In this document: piece by piece, positions 1-9,111 of the stretch
Layout: the number at the start of each line of letters is the position of its first letter
How positions within the stretch are numbered: position 1 is the first letter of the stretch
From: JBGPTF01 sp041490445
GTDB lineage: Bacteria > Acidobacteriota > Terriglobia > Acidiferrales > UBA7541
Direction: 5' to 3'
NCBI GenBank assembly: GCA_041490445.1
Contig: JBGPTF010000001.1
Coordinates: 62,001-126,000 of the forward strand
DNA length: 64,000 nt
Position numbers and translations under genes: made by a program
Notes under the pieces: model-generated
Seen by the model: only the letters and a program-made list of their open reading frames with translations
Database searches by the model: none
Told to the model about the DNA's origin: nothing

Positions 1-456
1 TGGGGGCAAATTGCAAATCGGAGTGTGTGTGGACAGGGGGGAGATAGGCGCTAGGTGATAGGTGGTAGGAGATCAGTAAGAGTCCGGGGCGAAGAGTTGA
101 AGGTTGCAAGTTGAGAGTTCAAAGTTGAAGGTTGAAAGTGTCAGGGCAGAGAAAAGAGAGGAACGCGCAGTGTGGCAGCTTTGGACGAAGACGCCCGTAG
201 GTGCCGGTTCGGTGGTTAACCGGTCTGCTGCCGTGTGGAACGCGGCACGTCGTGTCTTGCAGATCATGGCTGCGTCGCCGGCGCTATTGGTCCGGGTAGA
301 CACCAAGCCCGTGCGCCGCGCGCGCGCAGCCAAGCCGTCGGCGAGGCCAGCCCGAATGGCTGACGCCCCAGCTCGTACATAGAGATGAGCACTACGTTCA
401 TCGCAGGCCCGAGCGAATGGACAAGTCCGTTCTAGACGAATTGCGATGCGGGCGCG
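1..456. other. Intergenic stretch without a supported gene
   Basis: No reading frame here has a convincing start, ribosome binding site or recognisable product. The only structure seen is the low-complexity repeat patch at about 43-140, listed separately. The rest reads as GC-rich non-coding DNA beyond the 3' end of the metallo-hydrolase at 457. Confidence 0.5.
43..140. repeat. Degenerate short tandem repeats (TAGGTGATAGG-like, then GTTGAAGGTTG-like)
   Basis: The first half repeats imperfect units of the type TAGGTGATAGG. The second half repeats units of the type GTTGAAGGTTG / GTTGAGAGTTC / GTTGAAGGTTG. Units are short and diverged. No coding role is visible. Slippage-generated low-complexity DNA is the simplest explanation. 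Confidence 0.5.
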
Positions 457-1365
457 CTATGGCGTGAAGCGCATGAGGTCGTGCCCGACGACAATCCTTC
501 CGGTGAAATGCTTTGACGCCCGCGCGAGAAATTCCTGGTCGGCGTTTCCTGGAATGACGTGCGTGATGACCAACATCCGTACTCCGGCGGCTTGAGCAAC
601 TTCCCCAACTTCCTCCGCGGATGTGTGGTAGTGCTTCAGCCGCGCGGCAACCATCGGGGTATCGTGCTGGTCGAAATACTCTGGCAGGTAAGCCTCGTGC
701 ACGAGGATGTCCGCACCCTTCGCATAACGGATCAGGTTCTCACTGGGACGAGTGTCACCGGAGATGACAATGCTCTTGCCGTGCCCGTCGAACCGGTAGC
801 CGAACGCGGGCTCGACCGGACGATGGTCCACGTTGAAAGCCGTCACGCGCACATCGGCATCCTGATAGATGAAGCCCTGGGTGATGGTGTGGGAATGAAT
901 TGTCGCGCCCGCGGGAGGCTGCATCTCCGTCAGATCACGCCGGATGTGAATGTCAACGGCAAAAAAACGTTCGAGCGAGTCGGACATTTCCCGCACGCCG
1001 ATGGGGCCGTACACATCGAGCGGAACTGCGCGGCCAAAAATCCAGGTGCTGTTGAACAAGTCCGGCAGGCCGGCAATATGGTCGGAATGCAAATGAGTCA
1101 GGAAGACGGCGCGGATTTTTCCGAGCTGCAGCGGTGTGGACGCGATCCGCAGCACGACTCCCCGCCCTGCGTCAACGACGTAGTACTTTTCGCCGACGAC
1201 GATCGCGGTGGATGGTCCGAATCGCTCCGGATCGGGCCGAGGAAACCCGGTACCCAGCAGTAGCACCTCCATCGGCGCTGCCGGGGAAGAGGCAAGTTGC
1301 GGGGTTCGGCTCCAGTTCGGAGGAACGAACGCCAAGAAGAGCAACACGATCCAGATTCTCTTCAT
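457..1365 (-). CDS. Secreted MBL-fold metallo-hydrolase (RNase Z/arylsulfatase-like)
   Basis: A metallo-beta-lactamase fold hydrolase of 302 residues. The zinc-binding signature THLHSDHIAG is present, with a later GDTRPS aspartate and a THVIP histidine that complete a binuclear site. The chosen ATG at 1365 follows GGAG with good spacing and begins a hydrophobic signal-like segment (MKRIWIVLLFLAFVPPNWS), so export is likely. The order of motifs fits the RNase Z/ElaC-like hydrolase branch, but a secreted protein is unlikely to be a tRNA 3' nuclease. The substrate is unknown. It is transcribed divergently from acnA across about 130 bases. Confidence 0.85.
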   Translation of the reverse strand: MKRIWIVLLFLAFVPPNWSRTPQLASSPAAPMEVLLLGTGFPRPDPERFGPSTAIVVGEKYYVVDAGRGVVLRIASTPLQLGKIRAVFLTHLHSDHIAGLPDLFNSTWIFGRAVPLDVYGPIGVREMSDSLERFFAVDIHIRRDLTEMQPPAGATIHSHTITQGFIYQDADVRVTAFNVDHRPVEPAFGYRFDGHGKSIVISGDTRPSENLIRYAKGADILVHEAYLPEYFDQHDTPMVAARLKHYHTSAEEVGEVAQAAGVRMLVITHVIPGNADQEFLARASKHFTGRIVVGHDLMRFTP

Positions 1366-1497
1366 CGCAGTCTCCACACAACGGGCAACGATTCCCGGAC
1401 ATCTTACGCGGGAACATCGCTGCGTCAAATGCGCCGCTTCGGCAAGACGGCCGATTGCGCTATCATGAGTGGTTCGACAGAGAGGAGTTTCCCTCGC

Positions 1498-4170
1498 ATG
1501 TCATCTTCGGCCGCAAATTCATTTGGCTCGCGGGCCACGCTGAAAGTCGGCGTCCAAAAATTCGAGATGTTCCGTCTGGACGCGCTCGAGAAGGCCGGCA
1601 TCGGCCACGTTTCCCGCCTGCCGTTTTCGCTCAAGGTGTTGCTCGAGAATTTATTGCGCAACGAGGATGGCGGCTTCGTTCGCGGGGACGATATCCGCAC
1701 GCTGGCGGGGTGGGACCCCGCGAAGCCTGCCGACGCGGAGGTTTCGTTCATGCCGGCGCGCGTGTTGCTGCAGGATTTTACCGGCGTGCCCGCCGTCGTG
1801 GATCTCGCAGCGATGCGGGACGCCATGACACGGCTGGGCGGCGACCCGAAGCAAATCAATCCCCTGCTCCCCGCGGAGCTGGTGATTGACCACTCGGTGC
1901 AAGTGGACCGCTTCGGCTCGCTCGGCGCATTCGCCTTCAACGCCGAAATCGAATTCCAGCGGAACATCGAGCGCTATGCGTTCCTGCGCTGGGGCGCGAA
2001 GGCGTTTCAGAATTTCAAGGTCGTGCCGCCGGATACGGGCATTTGCCACCAGGTCAATCTCGAATATCTGGCGCGGGTTGTTTTCTCCGCGGAGAAGGAA
2101 GGGACGCGCTTTGCCTTTCCCGACACGCTCGTGGGGACGGATTCGCATACCACGATGGTCAACGGCCTCGGCGTATTCGGCTGGGGCGTTGGCGGGATTG
2201 AAGCGGAAGCGGCCATGCTGGGTCAGCCGTTCTCGATGCGGATTCCCGAAGTCATCGGCTTCAAGCTGCACGGGCGCCTGCCGGCGGGAGCAACGGCGAC
2301 CGATCTGGTCCTGACGATCACGCAGATTCTGCGAAAGAAGGGCGTCGTCGGAAAATTCGTCGAGTTCTACGGCACGGGGCTTTCCAATCTCACGTTGCCG
2401 GACCGCGCCACACTCAGCAACATGGCTCCGGAATACGGCGCCACCATGGGATTTTTCCCGGTGGATGCGGAGACCCTGGCATACCTGCGCTTCACCGGCA
2501 GAAGCGACGAGCAGGTCCGGCTGGTGGAGGCGTACACGAAAGAGCAAGGACTTTTCCGCACGGATGCAACACCCGATCCGCTCTTTACGGACCGGCTCGA
2601 ACTCGACCTCACCAAAATCGAGCCCACGATGGCGGGGCCGAAGCGGCCTCAGGACAGTGTCCTGCTGCGACACGCGAAAATCTCCTTCGAGAGAACGCTC
2701 GAAGGGACTGCCAAGCACGTGACGGTGCAGAACAACGGCGACCGATTCGAGCTGGGCGACGGCTCAGTGGTCATCGCAGCGATCACGAGCTGCACGAACA
2801 CGTCGAATCCGTCGCTGATGATCGGCGCGGGGTTGCTGGCAAAGAAAGCTACGGAACGTGGGCTGCAATCCAAGCCCTGGGTGAAGACGAGTCTCGCGCC
2901 CGGCTCAAAGGTTGTTACCGATTATCTGAAAACGTCGGGGCTGATGACCTACCTGGAATCGCTGCGATTCCACCTGGTCGGCTATGGCTGCACGACGTGC
3001 ATCGGCAACAGCGGGCCACTGCCGGAGCCAATCGGCAAGGCGATCAAGGAGAACAATTTGGTTGCCGTCTCCGTGCTGAGCGGCAACCGGAACTTCGAGG
3101 GCCGCATCAATCCCCTGTGCCGCGCGAACTATCTGGCGTCGCCGCCGCTCGTTGTCGCCTACGCGCTCGCGGGGCGGATTGATTTCGACATCGTGAACGA
3201 ACCGCTCGGAAAGGACAAGGCGGGGAAGCCTGTCTTCTTGCGCGACATCTGGCCTTCTCCACAGGAAGTGGAACAGGTGATGCGCTCTTCGGTGACGAGC
3301 CAGATGTATCGCAAGGCGTACAGCGACGTTTTCACCGGCGACGAGCGGTGGCGCCTGTTGCCTGTCCCCGATGGCGATGGCTATGCCTGGGAAGCGAAAT
3401 CCACCTACATCAAGCATCCGCCGTTTTTCGAAAATATGCCGCCGATGCCGGCCGCGCTCACGGATCTTCCCGGCGCTCGCGTTCTTGCCTTGCTCGGCGA
3501 CAGCGTTACGACCGACCATATCTCTCCGGCTGGCTCGATTCCGCCCGACAGCCCCGCCGGAAAATACTTGATCGCACACGGCGTGCAGCCGAAGGACTTC
3601 AACTCCTACGGCGCGCGGCGCGGCAATCACGAAGTGATGATGCGCGGAACCTTTGGAAATATTCGCCTGCGGAACCAACTCGCGCCCGGCACCGAGGGCG
3701 GTTGGACGAAACATCTTCCCGACGGCGCGCAGATGGCCATCTACGACGCGGCGATGCGCTACAAGGAAGAGGATGTGCCGCTGATGATCATCGCGGGAAA
3801 AGAATATGGCTCCGGTTCCTCGCGGGATTGGGCCGCCAAGGGCACTGCACTCCTTGGAGTGCGCGCGGTGCTCGCCGAGAGTTATGAACGCATCCATCGC
3901 AGCAACTTGATCGGCATGGGCGTGCTCCCGCTCGAATTCCAGCCGGGCGAATCCGCGAAATCGCTCGGGATCACGGGCCAAGAACGCCTGGACGTTGAAG
4001 GCCTGGCGGAGGGCTTGACGCCGAGAAAGCGAGTCCAAATTCGGGCGCGAGCCGAAGAAGGCAAGGAAAAGACGTTCACCGTGATCGCGCGCGCGGACAC
4101 GCCCGTCGAAGTGACCTATTACCAGCACGGAGGCATTTTGCAGTACGTCCTCCGCCAGATGCTTCAGTAG
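1498..4170 (+). CDS. acnA: Aconitate hydratase A
   Basis: Aconitase of 890 residues interconverting citrate and isocitrate in the TCA cycle, in the cytoplasm. The [4Fe-4S] cysteines are in the SCTNTSNP and GYGCTTCIGNSGPL segments. The C-terminal swivel domain carries the YGSGSSRDWAAKG substrate-binding loop. Length matches the AcnA/IRP1-type family. The ATG at 1498 is preceded by AGAGGAG at about 9 bases, which is better than an upstream in-frame ATG at 1465. It stands alone, with a divergent MBL-fold gene upstream and a transposase remnant downstream. Confidence 0.97.
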   Translation: MSSSAANSFGSRATLKVGVQKFEMFRLDALEKAGIGHVSRLPFSLKVLLENLLRNEDGGFVRGDDIRTLAGWDPAKPADAEVSFMPARVLLQDFTGVPAVVDLAAMRDAMTRLGGDPKQINPLLPAELVIDHSVQVDRFGSLGAFAFNAEIEFQRNIERYAFLRWGAKAFQNFKVVPPDTGICHQVNLEYLARVVFSAEKEGTRFAFPDTLVGTDSHTTMVNGLGVFGWGVGGIEAEAAMLGQPFSMRIPEVIGFKLHGRLPAGATATDLVLTITQILRKKGVVGKFVEFYGTGLSNLTLPDRATLSNMAPEYGATMGFFPVDAETLAYLRFTGRSDEQVRLVEAYTKEQGLFRTDATPDPLFTDRLELDLTKIEPTMAGPKRPQDSVLLRHAKISFERTLEGTAKHVTVQNNGDRFELGDGSVVIAAITSCTNTSNPSLMIGAGLLAKKATERGLQSKPWVKTSLAPGSKVVTDYLKTSGLMTYLESLRFHLVGYGCTTCIGNSGPLPEPIGKAIKENNLVAVSVLSGNRNFEGRINPLCRANYLASPPLVVAYALAGRIDFDIVNEPLGKDKAGKPVFLRDIWPSPQEVEQVMRSSVTSQMYRKAYSDVFTGDERWRLLPVPDGDGYAWEAKSTYIKHPPFFENMPPMPAALTDLPGARVLALLGDSVTTDHISPAGSIPPDSPAGKYLIAHGVQPKDFNSYGARRGNHEVMMRGTFGNIRLRNQLAPGTEGGWTKHLPDGAQMAIYDAAMRYKEEDVPLMIIAGKEYGSGSSRDWAAKGTALLGVRAVLAESYERIHRSNLIGMGVLPLEFQPGESAKSLGITGQERLDVEGLAEGLTPRKRVQIRARAEEGKEKTFTVIARADTPVEVTYYQHGGILQYVLRQMLQ

Positions 4171-4468
4171 CATGAATTCGTGTTTCCCCGATCACCCCTG
4201 CGTGAAGTAGGAGAAATGCGAAGGATATTTGCCTTCCTCTTTGTGTTCGCGGTGCCGAGGGCATACGCGCAGGGCCCCGAGCAGCGCAGTCAATCAACGT
4301 TGATCAAAGCGGGACACGGGCGAGTGAAAAGAGCGAAGGGGCGTTTGGCGTTCCGCCTCTTCACGATTGTACTTGCCGGGCTTTGCTACTGCACGACGAG
4401 CGTAACGGTGGTCGTATGCGTGACTGATCCTGCTTGCTCGGTGATCGTGATTGTAGACGTGCCAGCCG
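4171..4468 (+). other. Intergenic region with a possible truncated secreted-protein gene
   Basis: About 300 bases lie between acnA and the IS630-type remnant. A frame opening with ATG at 4216, two bases after AGGAG, begins with a signal-peptide-like stretch (MRRIFAFLFVFAVPRAYAQ). It continues into the transposase-derived DNA without recognisable domains. It could be the 5' end of a gene interrupted by the insertion, or chance. Nothing else is seen. Confidence 0.25.
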
Positions 4469-4873
4469 GGGTGCCAGCGCCGCCATCGCCATCAAGAGTA
4501 TCTGCACTTTCTCAAAGAGATCGACGCCAACGTCCCCAAGTGACTCGCCGTCCCCCTGATCGTGGACAACTACGCCACGCACAAGCATCCGCGCGTGCAA
4601 CGCTGGCTGGTCGCGCACCCCCGCGTTCAGGTGTATTTCACCCCGACCCATGCTTCCTAGCTGAATCAAGTTGAAATCTGGTTCCACATCATCACCCAGA
4701 AGACCATTCGCCGCGGCACCTTCCGCAGCGTCAAAGAACTGGTAGCCCAGATCGAGTACTTCGTCCGAACCTACAATGCCCAAGCGAGCCCGTTTATCTG
4801 GACCGCTACGGCCGACTCAATCCTCCAGAAGATCGGACGACTTTGTGAACATATTTCCGGGACACAACACTAG
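4469..4873 (+). pseudogene. IS630-family transposase remnant (3' part, two in-frame stops)
   Basis: Reading in frame from about 4469 gives the C-terminal half of an IS630/Tc1-mariner type DDE transposase: RHRHQEYLHFLKEIDANVP, then LIVDNYATHKHPRVQRWL, then YFTPTHAS-stop-LNQVEIWF. The second catalytic Asp (VDNYATHKHP) and the final Glu (NQVEIWF) are recognisable. Stops interrupt it at 4541 (TGA) and at the TAG codon after THAS, where Trp is expected. The N-terminal half is absent. The terminal TAG at 4871-4873 overlaps the 3' end of the opposing cytochrome gene, so the element stopped exactly at that gene's end. It is not functional. Confidence 0.85.
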
Positions 4874-6993
4874 GAGCCGCTTTCTTCTCCCTGATCTTTG
4901 CCCTGCCGCGAGGAGTCCGTACCTTCGCCCTTGCCGGTCTCCAAATCATCCGAATGAGTCTCCTTCGCTGGGGCTTTACCGGAGAGCGCGTGAAGATAGG
5001 CGGACCGGGTGTGCCGGAGGTGATCGGCGGATGCCTTGCCGGTCAGCCAGGAGCGGTCGAGCGGATAAACATCGGGGTCGAAAATCGTGGAGTAGAAATG
5101 CCACAGCAAAATGGCAAGCGTGGCCAGTATGGCTTCGTAGTAATGCACGGCAGTCGCAGCGTCCGCCACCCATTTCGGAAAGTACCGCAACGTGAAATTA
5201 TTGAACCAGAGCAAGAGGCCGGACAGCGACATCACCGCCATGCCCCAGATGAATGCAAGATATTCGATCTTCTCGCCGTAACTGAATTTTCCGAACTGCG
5301 GACGTTCCCGGGTGAGCCCGAGATTGAATCGGAGCACGCCGCCAAGATCAAGCAAATCTTGCTTGCCGGGAATCATGGCGCGCATGATCGCGCGGTCCCG
5401 CCGCGAAACGATCAAATGGATGGCGTGATAGACGAGAGAAGCGATCAGCACCACGGCCGCGACGCGGTGCAGCGTGCCGCGGAAGGCGAACCGGCTTTCC
5501 CACTGCACAAGCGGCCGCGCCCACCACGACTCGGGAAATTTCAGCGCGAAGCCCGTTGCCACCAGGACCGGAAAGCTGACCACGACGAGCCAGTGCTCGA
5601 TTCGGAAATGCAGATTCATCCGCGGAACTTCCTGGCCTGTTTCCACGCGTGGCTCGTGACGCAGCAGCTTCGCGATGAAATCCGCGGCATTGTGGAACAC
5701 CATGAACAACACCGTCAGCGGGATCAACACCCAGTAGATGATCCGGATCCATCTCACGACCGGATGCTCGCTGGCTGACTCCGGGCGGACGTGCACCGGC
5801 CCGATGGCGAAAGTCGAGCCTGCGCCCGGGTGGCAGGCGCCACAGGTCTTTGCCAGGTTCGCAGAATTCACGGTAGAGCGCGGATCGTTGGAGGGAAAGA
5901 TATTGTGCACGCCATGGCAGGAAGCGCAATTCGCGACTGTCTGGGAGCCGGCGCGCATGGCGAGGCCGTGGTAGCTGTCCTCGTAAGCGGGTACTTTGTC
6001 GAGCGGCAGGTTGTAACGCTTCGCCAGGCGCTCGTCGGTGTGGCAGCGGCCACAGGTCACCGTCGAGACACGCGCGGGATTCACGAGCGATTGCGGTTCA
6101 CCGGGGGCGAGAATGTTGTGTTCACCGTGGCAATCGGTGCAGACCGGAGCATCGGCAACGCCTTCGCGCATCGCCTGACCGTGGATGCTTGCCAGATACG
6201 TGTCGCGGATCTGCGTGTGGCACGCGCCGCAGGTCTGCGGCACGTTCCAGTGGTTGATCTTTGATTTTGGATCGCGGGCGGGCAAAATGCCATGAACACC
6301 ATGGCAATCCGAGCACGAAGCGGCCGCGTTGTTTCCCGCTGCCACGGCGCGGCCATGCACGCTCAGCCGATAGGCTTCCACAGGCCGGGCAAAGGGGATG
6401 ACGTGCTGCGAGAGATATTGAGGATTCGCATGGCACGATCCGCAGGTACTCGCCAGATTGTGCTTGGAGACGGGCGATGCTGGATCCTCCCGCGCCACGA
6501 TCGCATGTGTCTTTCCGTGACAAGACTGGCAAGTCGCAATCGCGCCGGAACCGTTGGCATGTTGCCTGCCATGAACACTCGATTGGAATTCCTGCAATAC
6601 ATCGGAGTGGCAGGCGCTGCATTCCTGCCCGGGAGTCGTCCCGGGCGACTGATTTTCGTGGGGATCGCCGTGACAACTCGTGCACGAATCCTTGCCGAGC
6701 ACCGCACCGTGAATGCTCTTTGAAACCGCGGCGGCTTCGTCCACATGGCAAGTGGCGCATTCCACCCCCGTCACGTGCTTCGGGTGCGGATACTCCTTGA
6801 TGTCGGAGTGGCAATCTCTGCAGGCGAGGATCCCGTGGACACTGGCCTTCTGCCGGGCGCCATCCACGTGCAGGCTCCGGCCAGAGTCACTCTTGAATCT
6901 TTTTTCTCCGTGGCAGGCAAGGCAATCGGCATTCTGCGGGGCCGGCGGTACCAGCGCCAGCCCGAGGGTCGCGAATAAGCCAAAAAGGGACAC
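4870..6993 (-). CDS. 13-heme cytochrome c fused to a b-type membrane cytochrome (CbcL-like)
   Basis: A 707-residue fusion. After an N-terminal signal/anchor there are 13 CXXCH heme sites, spread over about residues 20-385, which would lie in the periplasm. The C-terminal third is a cytochrome b561/formate-dehydrogenase-gamma-like domain with about five membrane segments and paired histidines (IEHWLVVVSFPVLVATG, GTLHRVAAVVL, LVYHAIHL). The architecture matches CbcL of Geobacter, an inner-membrane quinol oxidase used at low redox potential in extracellular electron transfer. That specific role is inferred. The start is GTG at 6993 behind GGAG. It is last in the run, 27 bases after the NapC/NirT-type gene. 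Its tail is charged and low-complexity. Confidence 0.88.
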   Translation of the reverse strand: MSLFGLFATLGLALVPPAPQNADCLACHGEKRFKSDSGRSLHVDGARQKASVHGILACRDCHSDIKEYPHPKHVTGVECATCHVDEAAAVSKSIHGAVLGKDSCTSCHGDPHENQSPGTTPGQECSACHSDVLQEFQSSVHGRQHANGSGAIATCQSCHGKTHAIVAREDPASPVSKHNLASTCGSCHANPQYLSQHVIPFARPVEAYRLSVHGRAVAAGNNAAASCSDCHGVHGILPARDPKSKINHWNVPQTCGACHTQIRDTYLASIHGQAMREGVADAPVCTDCHGEHNILAPGEPQSLVNPARVSTVTCGRCHTDERLAKRYNLPLDKVPAYEDSYHGLAMRAGSQTVANCASCHGVHNIFPSNDPRSTVNSANLAKTCGACHPGAGSTFAIGPVHVRPESASEHPVVRWIRIIYWVLIPLTVLFMVFHNAADFIAKLLRHEPRVETGQEVPRMNLHFRIEHWLVVVSFPVLVATGFALKFPESWWARPLVQWESRFAFRGTLHRVAAVVLIASLVYHAIHLIVSRRDRAIMRAMIPGKQDLLDLGGVLRFNLGLTRERPQFGKFSYGEKIEYLAFIWGMAVMSLSGLLLWFNNFTLRYFPKWVADAATAVHYYEAILATLAILLWHFYSTIFDPDVYPLDRSWLTGKASADHLRHTRSAYLHALSGKAPAKETHSDDLETGKGEGTDSSRQGKDQGEESGS

Positions 6994-7020
6994 AGCAATA
7001 TCTCCGACAAATGGGCGCGG

Positions 7021-8469
7021 CTACTTGATTCCCAGGTCCTTGAGAATCTTCGGGTTCGATTCCTCCATCGCGAGAATGTCGTGACAGGTCGTACAGTCGT
7101 TCGGAATTGTCTGGCCGTCGGCGCTCGTATGATTCCCATCGTGACAGCGGAAACATCCCAGGAAATCCTCGTGGCCAAGGTTGTTCGGATAGGTACCCCA
7201 GAAAATCTTCATCTCCGGGAATACGTTGCGCAGATAAATGGCCTTTACCTGATCCGCCGCTGTTTCGATCTGTGCGCGGTGCTGGGCATATACGCTGGAG
7301 TAGTTCGTGCGGTAGAACGCCGTGATCACCTCAGGAATGGCAGTGGATGCAGTCGCGCGGTCGGGGTAGTCCACGTGCAGGGCCTCGACGGCTTTCTTCT
7401 TGATGAAGGGCAAGTCCGGGCTGATCCGCCCCTGCGACATAGCCAGATCGACAGCGCGCTCGGGCATCTGGAAAGCATGGGTGGGGCGATTGTGGCAATC
7501 CATGCAGTCCATCGTGCGGTGTTCCCCCCGCGCCATCTCTTCGGTGGTAACTTTCACGTCGCTCGAATTGAAGACCACTGTCTTTCCACCGTCGCCCAGA
7601 TACGTCACCTGCGGAATCACCTGGCGGTGTTCGTCCGTGGCCACATAGGTGATCGGCATGAGCGTATTGAGGTGCCGGCCGTGAATGCCGATGCCGCCCT
7701 GCCAGGTATGGCCGCCGATTTTCAGCACGAGCACGGTGGTGAGCGGCGAGTTTTTCTCGTCGTCCGAATATTTTGTGCGAACCAAGAACTTGTCACCCTC
7801 GAACCGCTGCGGCCAGTGGCATTCCTCGCAAGTCTCGCGGGCCGGCCGCAGGAACTTCACGGGTGATGGGACCGGGCGATGAAACGTGTGAAAGGTGACG
7901 GCGAAGACCTGCCGGACGCCGGAAAGCTTCGAGCGAACGAACCAGGGCGCTCCCGAACCGATGTGACAATCCACGCAGGCCACGCGGGCATGCGGTGAAT
8001 TCTGGTAGGCAGTGTATTCCGGCTCCATCACGGTGTGACAGGTCATGCCGCAGAATTGGACCGAATCCATGTACTGCACACCGCGGTAGGAAGCCATCCC
8101 CAGGATCAAGACGTTTAGAACGGTCGCGAAGGAAACGAGGACCAAAGCGCGGCGGAGCAGCGGATCGCGGAGATCAACTTTCGGGTAGATTTCAGGCAAT
8201 TCGCCGGCAAGGCGCAGTTTTCTCCGGCGCAGCAAAGCTCCGACGGGGATCACGAGCAGCCCAGCAACGAACACTCCCGGGAGGACCAAGAAGAAAACAA
8301 TCCCTGCGTAGGGATGCACGGGCCCAGGTTGCAGAAGTTCAACGGCCCAGAAAATCAGGAGGGTGGAAGCGGAGCTCGTGGTCAAAACTGCGCCGAGGAG
8401 GGAAATCGGATTCCGGCCCAGGTAAACAATGGGGCGGAACCACGACGCCACGCGCTCATTCATTGCCAT
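7021..8469 (-). CDS. NapC/NirT-family multiheme cytochrome c, ImcH-like quinol oxidase
   Basis: A protein of 482 residues with three predicted membrane segments in the first 150 residues, then a periplasmic heme domain. Five CXXCH sites are visible (CVDCH, CEECH, CMDCH, CFRCH, CTTCH). A sixth, at the NapC position, is an unusual CX3CH (CGMTCH) followed by a Met that could be an axial ligand. NapC/NirT proteins take electrons from quinol and pass them to periplasmic acceptors. The size and extra membrane segments recall ImcH of Geobacter, needed for respiration to high-potential acceptors; that match is inferred. It sits 234 bases after the monoheme cytochrome and just before the CbcL-like gene. 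Confidence 0.85.
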   Translation of the reverse strand: MAMNERVASWFRPIVYLGRNPISLLGAVLTTSSASTLLIFWAVELLQPGPVHPYAGIVFFLVLPGVFVAGLLVIPVGALLRRRKLRLAGELPEIYPKVDLRDPLLRRALVLVSFATVLNVLILGMASYRGVQYMDSVQFCGMTCHTVMEPEYTAYQNSPHARVACVDCHIGSGAPWFVRSKLSGVRQVFAVTFHTFHRPVPSPVKFLRPARETCEECHWPQRFEGDKFLVRTKYSDDEKNSPLTTVLVLKIGGHTWQGGIGIHGRHLNTLMPITYVATDEHRQVIPQVTYLGDGGKTVVFNSSDVKVTTEEMARGEHRTMDCMDCHNRPTHAFQMPERAVDLAMSQGRISPDLPFIKKKAVEALHVDYPDRATASTAIPEVITAFYRTNYSSVYAQHRAQIETAADQVKAIYLRNVFPEMKIFWGTYPNNLGHEDFLGCFRCHDGNHTSADGQTIPNDCTTCHDILAMEESNPKILKDLGIK

Positions 8470-8703
8470 TGTTGTCCGATTCCGGCCTGTCCGAGGCCAC
8501 GCGGTCTAGCGGGGCCGCGAGCGACCTCTCCCTTCCAAACATGCAGGATTCCCAATGCAAGCGATCTCGCAGACTACTCCTTCTGCCGCCATCGAGATAT
8601 ACAGACCCTGCCATTCGAACGGCAAGCCCAAACAACGAGCTAAGCAGGTCACCGGACCTTCGGCGGACCTTGTGAATCGGAGGAGTCTGCGCTTCTCGCC
8701 GCC

Positions 8704-9042
8704 CTATTTTTTGGCCAGGCTGCGGACGAACGCGATCAGATCATTCATATCCTGCGGGCTGAGATCCTTGGCCGGCTTCATCTTGCCCGTGCCTTCGGAA
8801 ACGATCTTTTTCAAATCAGCGTCGCTCTTCGCCTGCACTTCTTTGGAGCCGAGCGCATGCATCTCCACTTTGAACATTTTGGCGATGGCTTCTTTTCCGG
8901 CGCCGTCCGGTCCATGACAGCTCGAGCAGCGCTTCATGAAAACTGCTTTGCCCGCGGTCGCGTCTGCTTTGTCGGCACCGAAAAGCGGCACGGCGAGAAC
9001 ACCTGCTGCGATCATTGCCAAGAAAATGCGACTCTTTTTCAT
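8704..9042 (-). CDS. Small periplasmic class I cytochrome c
   Basis: A 112-residue protein with a signal peptide (MKKSRIFLAMIAAGVLAVPLFGA), one CSSCH heme site followed by GPDGAGK, and a GTGKMKPAKDLS segment that supplies the distal Met ligand. This is a typical monoheme class I cytochrome c. It probably carries electrons between the bc-type complex upstream and periplasmic or outer-membrane partners. A strong AGGAGG sits 5 bases before the ATG. It lies 69 bases downstream of the nine-heme gene in the same direction. Confidence 0.93.
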   Translation of the reverse strand: MKKSRIFLAMIAAGVLAVPLFGADKADATAGKAVFMKRCSSCHGPDGAGKEAIAKMFKVEMHALGSKEVQAKSDADLKKIVSEGTGKMKPAKDLSPQDMNDLIAFVRSLAKK

Positions 9043-9111
9043 TCCTTCCTCCTATTGGTTCTTCGTGGAACTGAGTTCACCCAAACACTCCCCCAATTGG
9101 AATCACCGTTC

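Noticed and set aside
1134..1889. Long frame overlapping the start of acnA
   Set aside because: It lies in another frame across two well-supported genes and has no domain or start signal.
4361..4783. Minus-strand frame across the transposase remnant
   Set aside because: The plus strand clearly reads as IS630 transposase; the minus frame is its shadow.
8314..8675. Plus-strand frames across the gap before the NapC/NirT gene
   Set aside because: No ribosome binding site or homology; mostly antisense to the NapC/NirT start.
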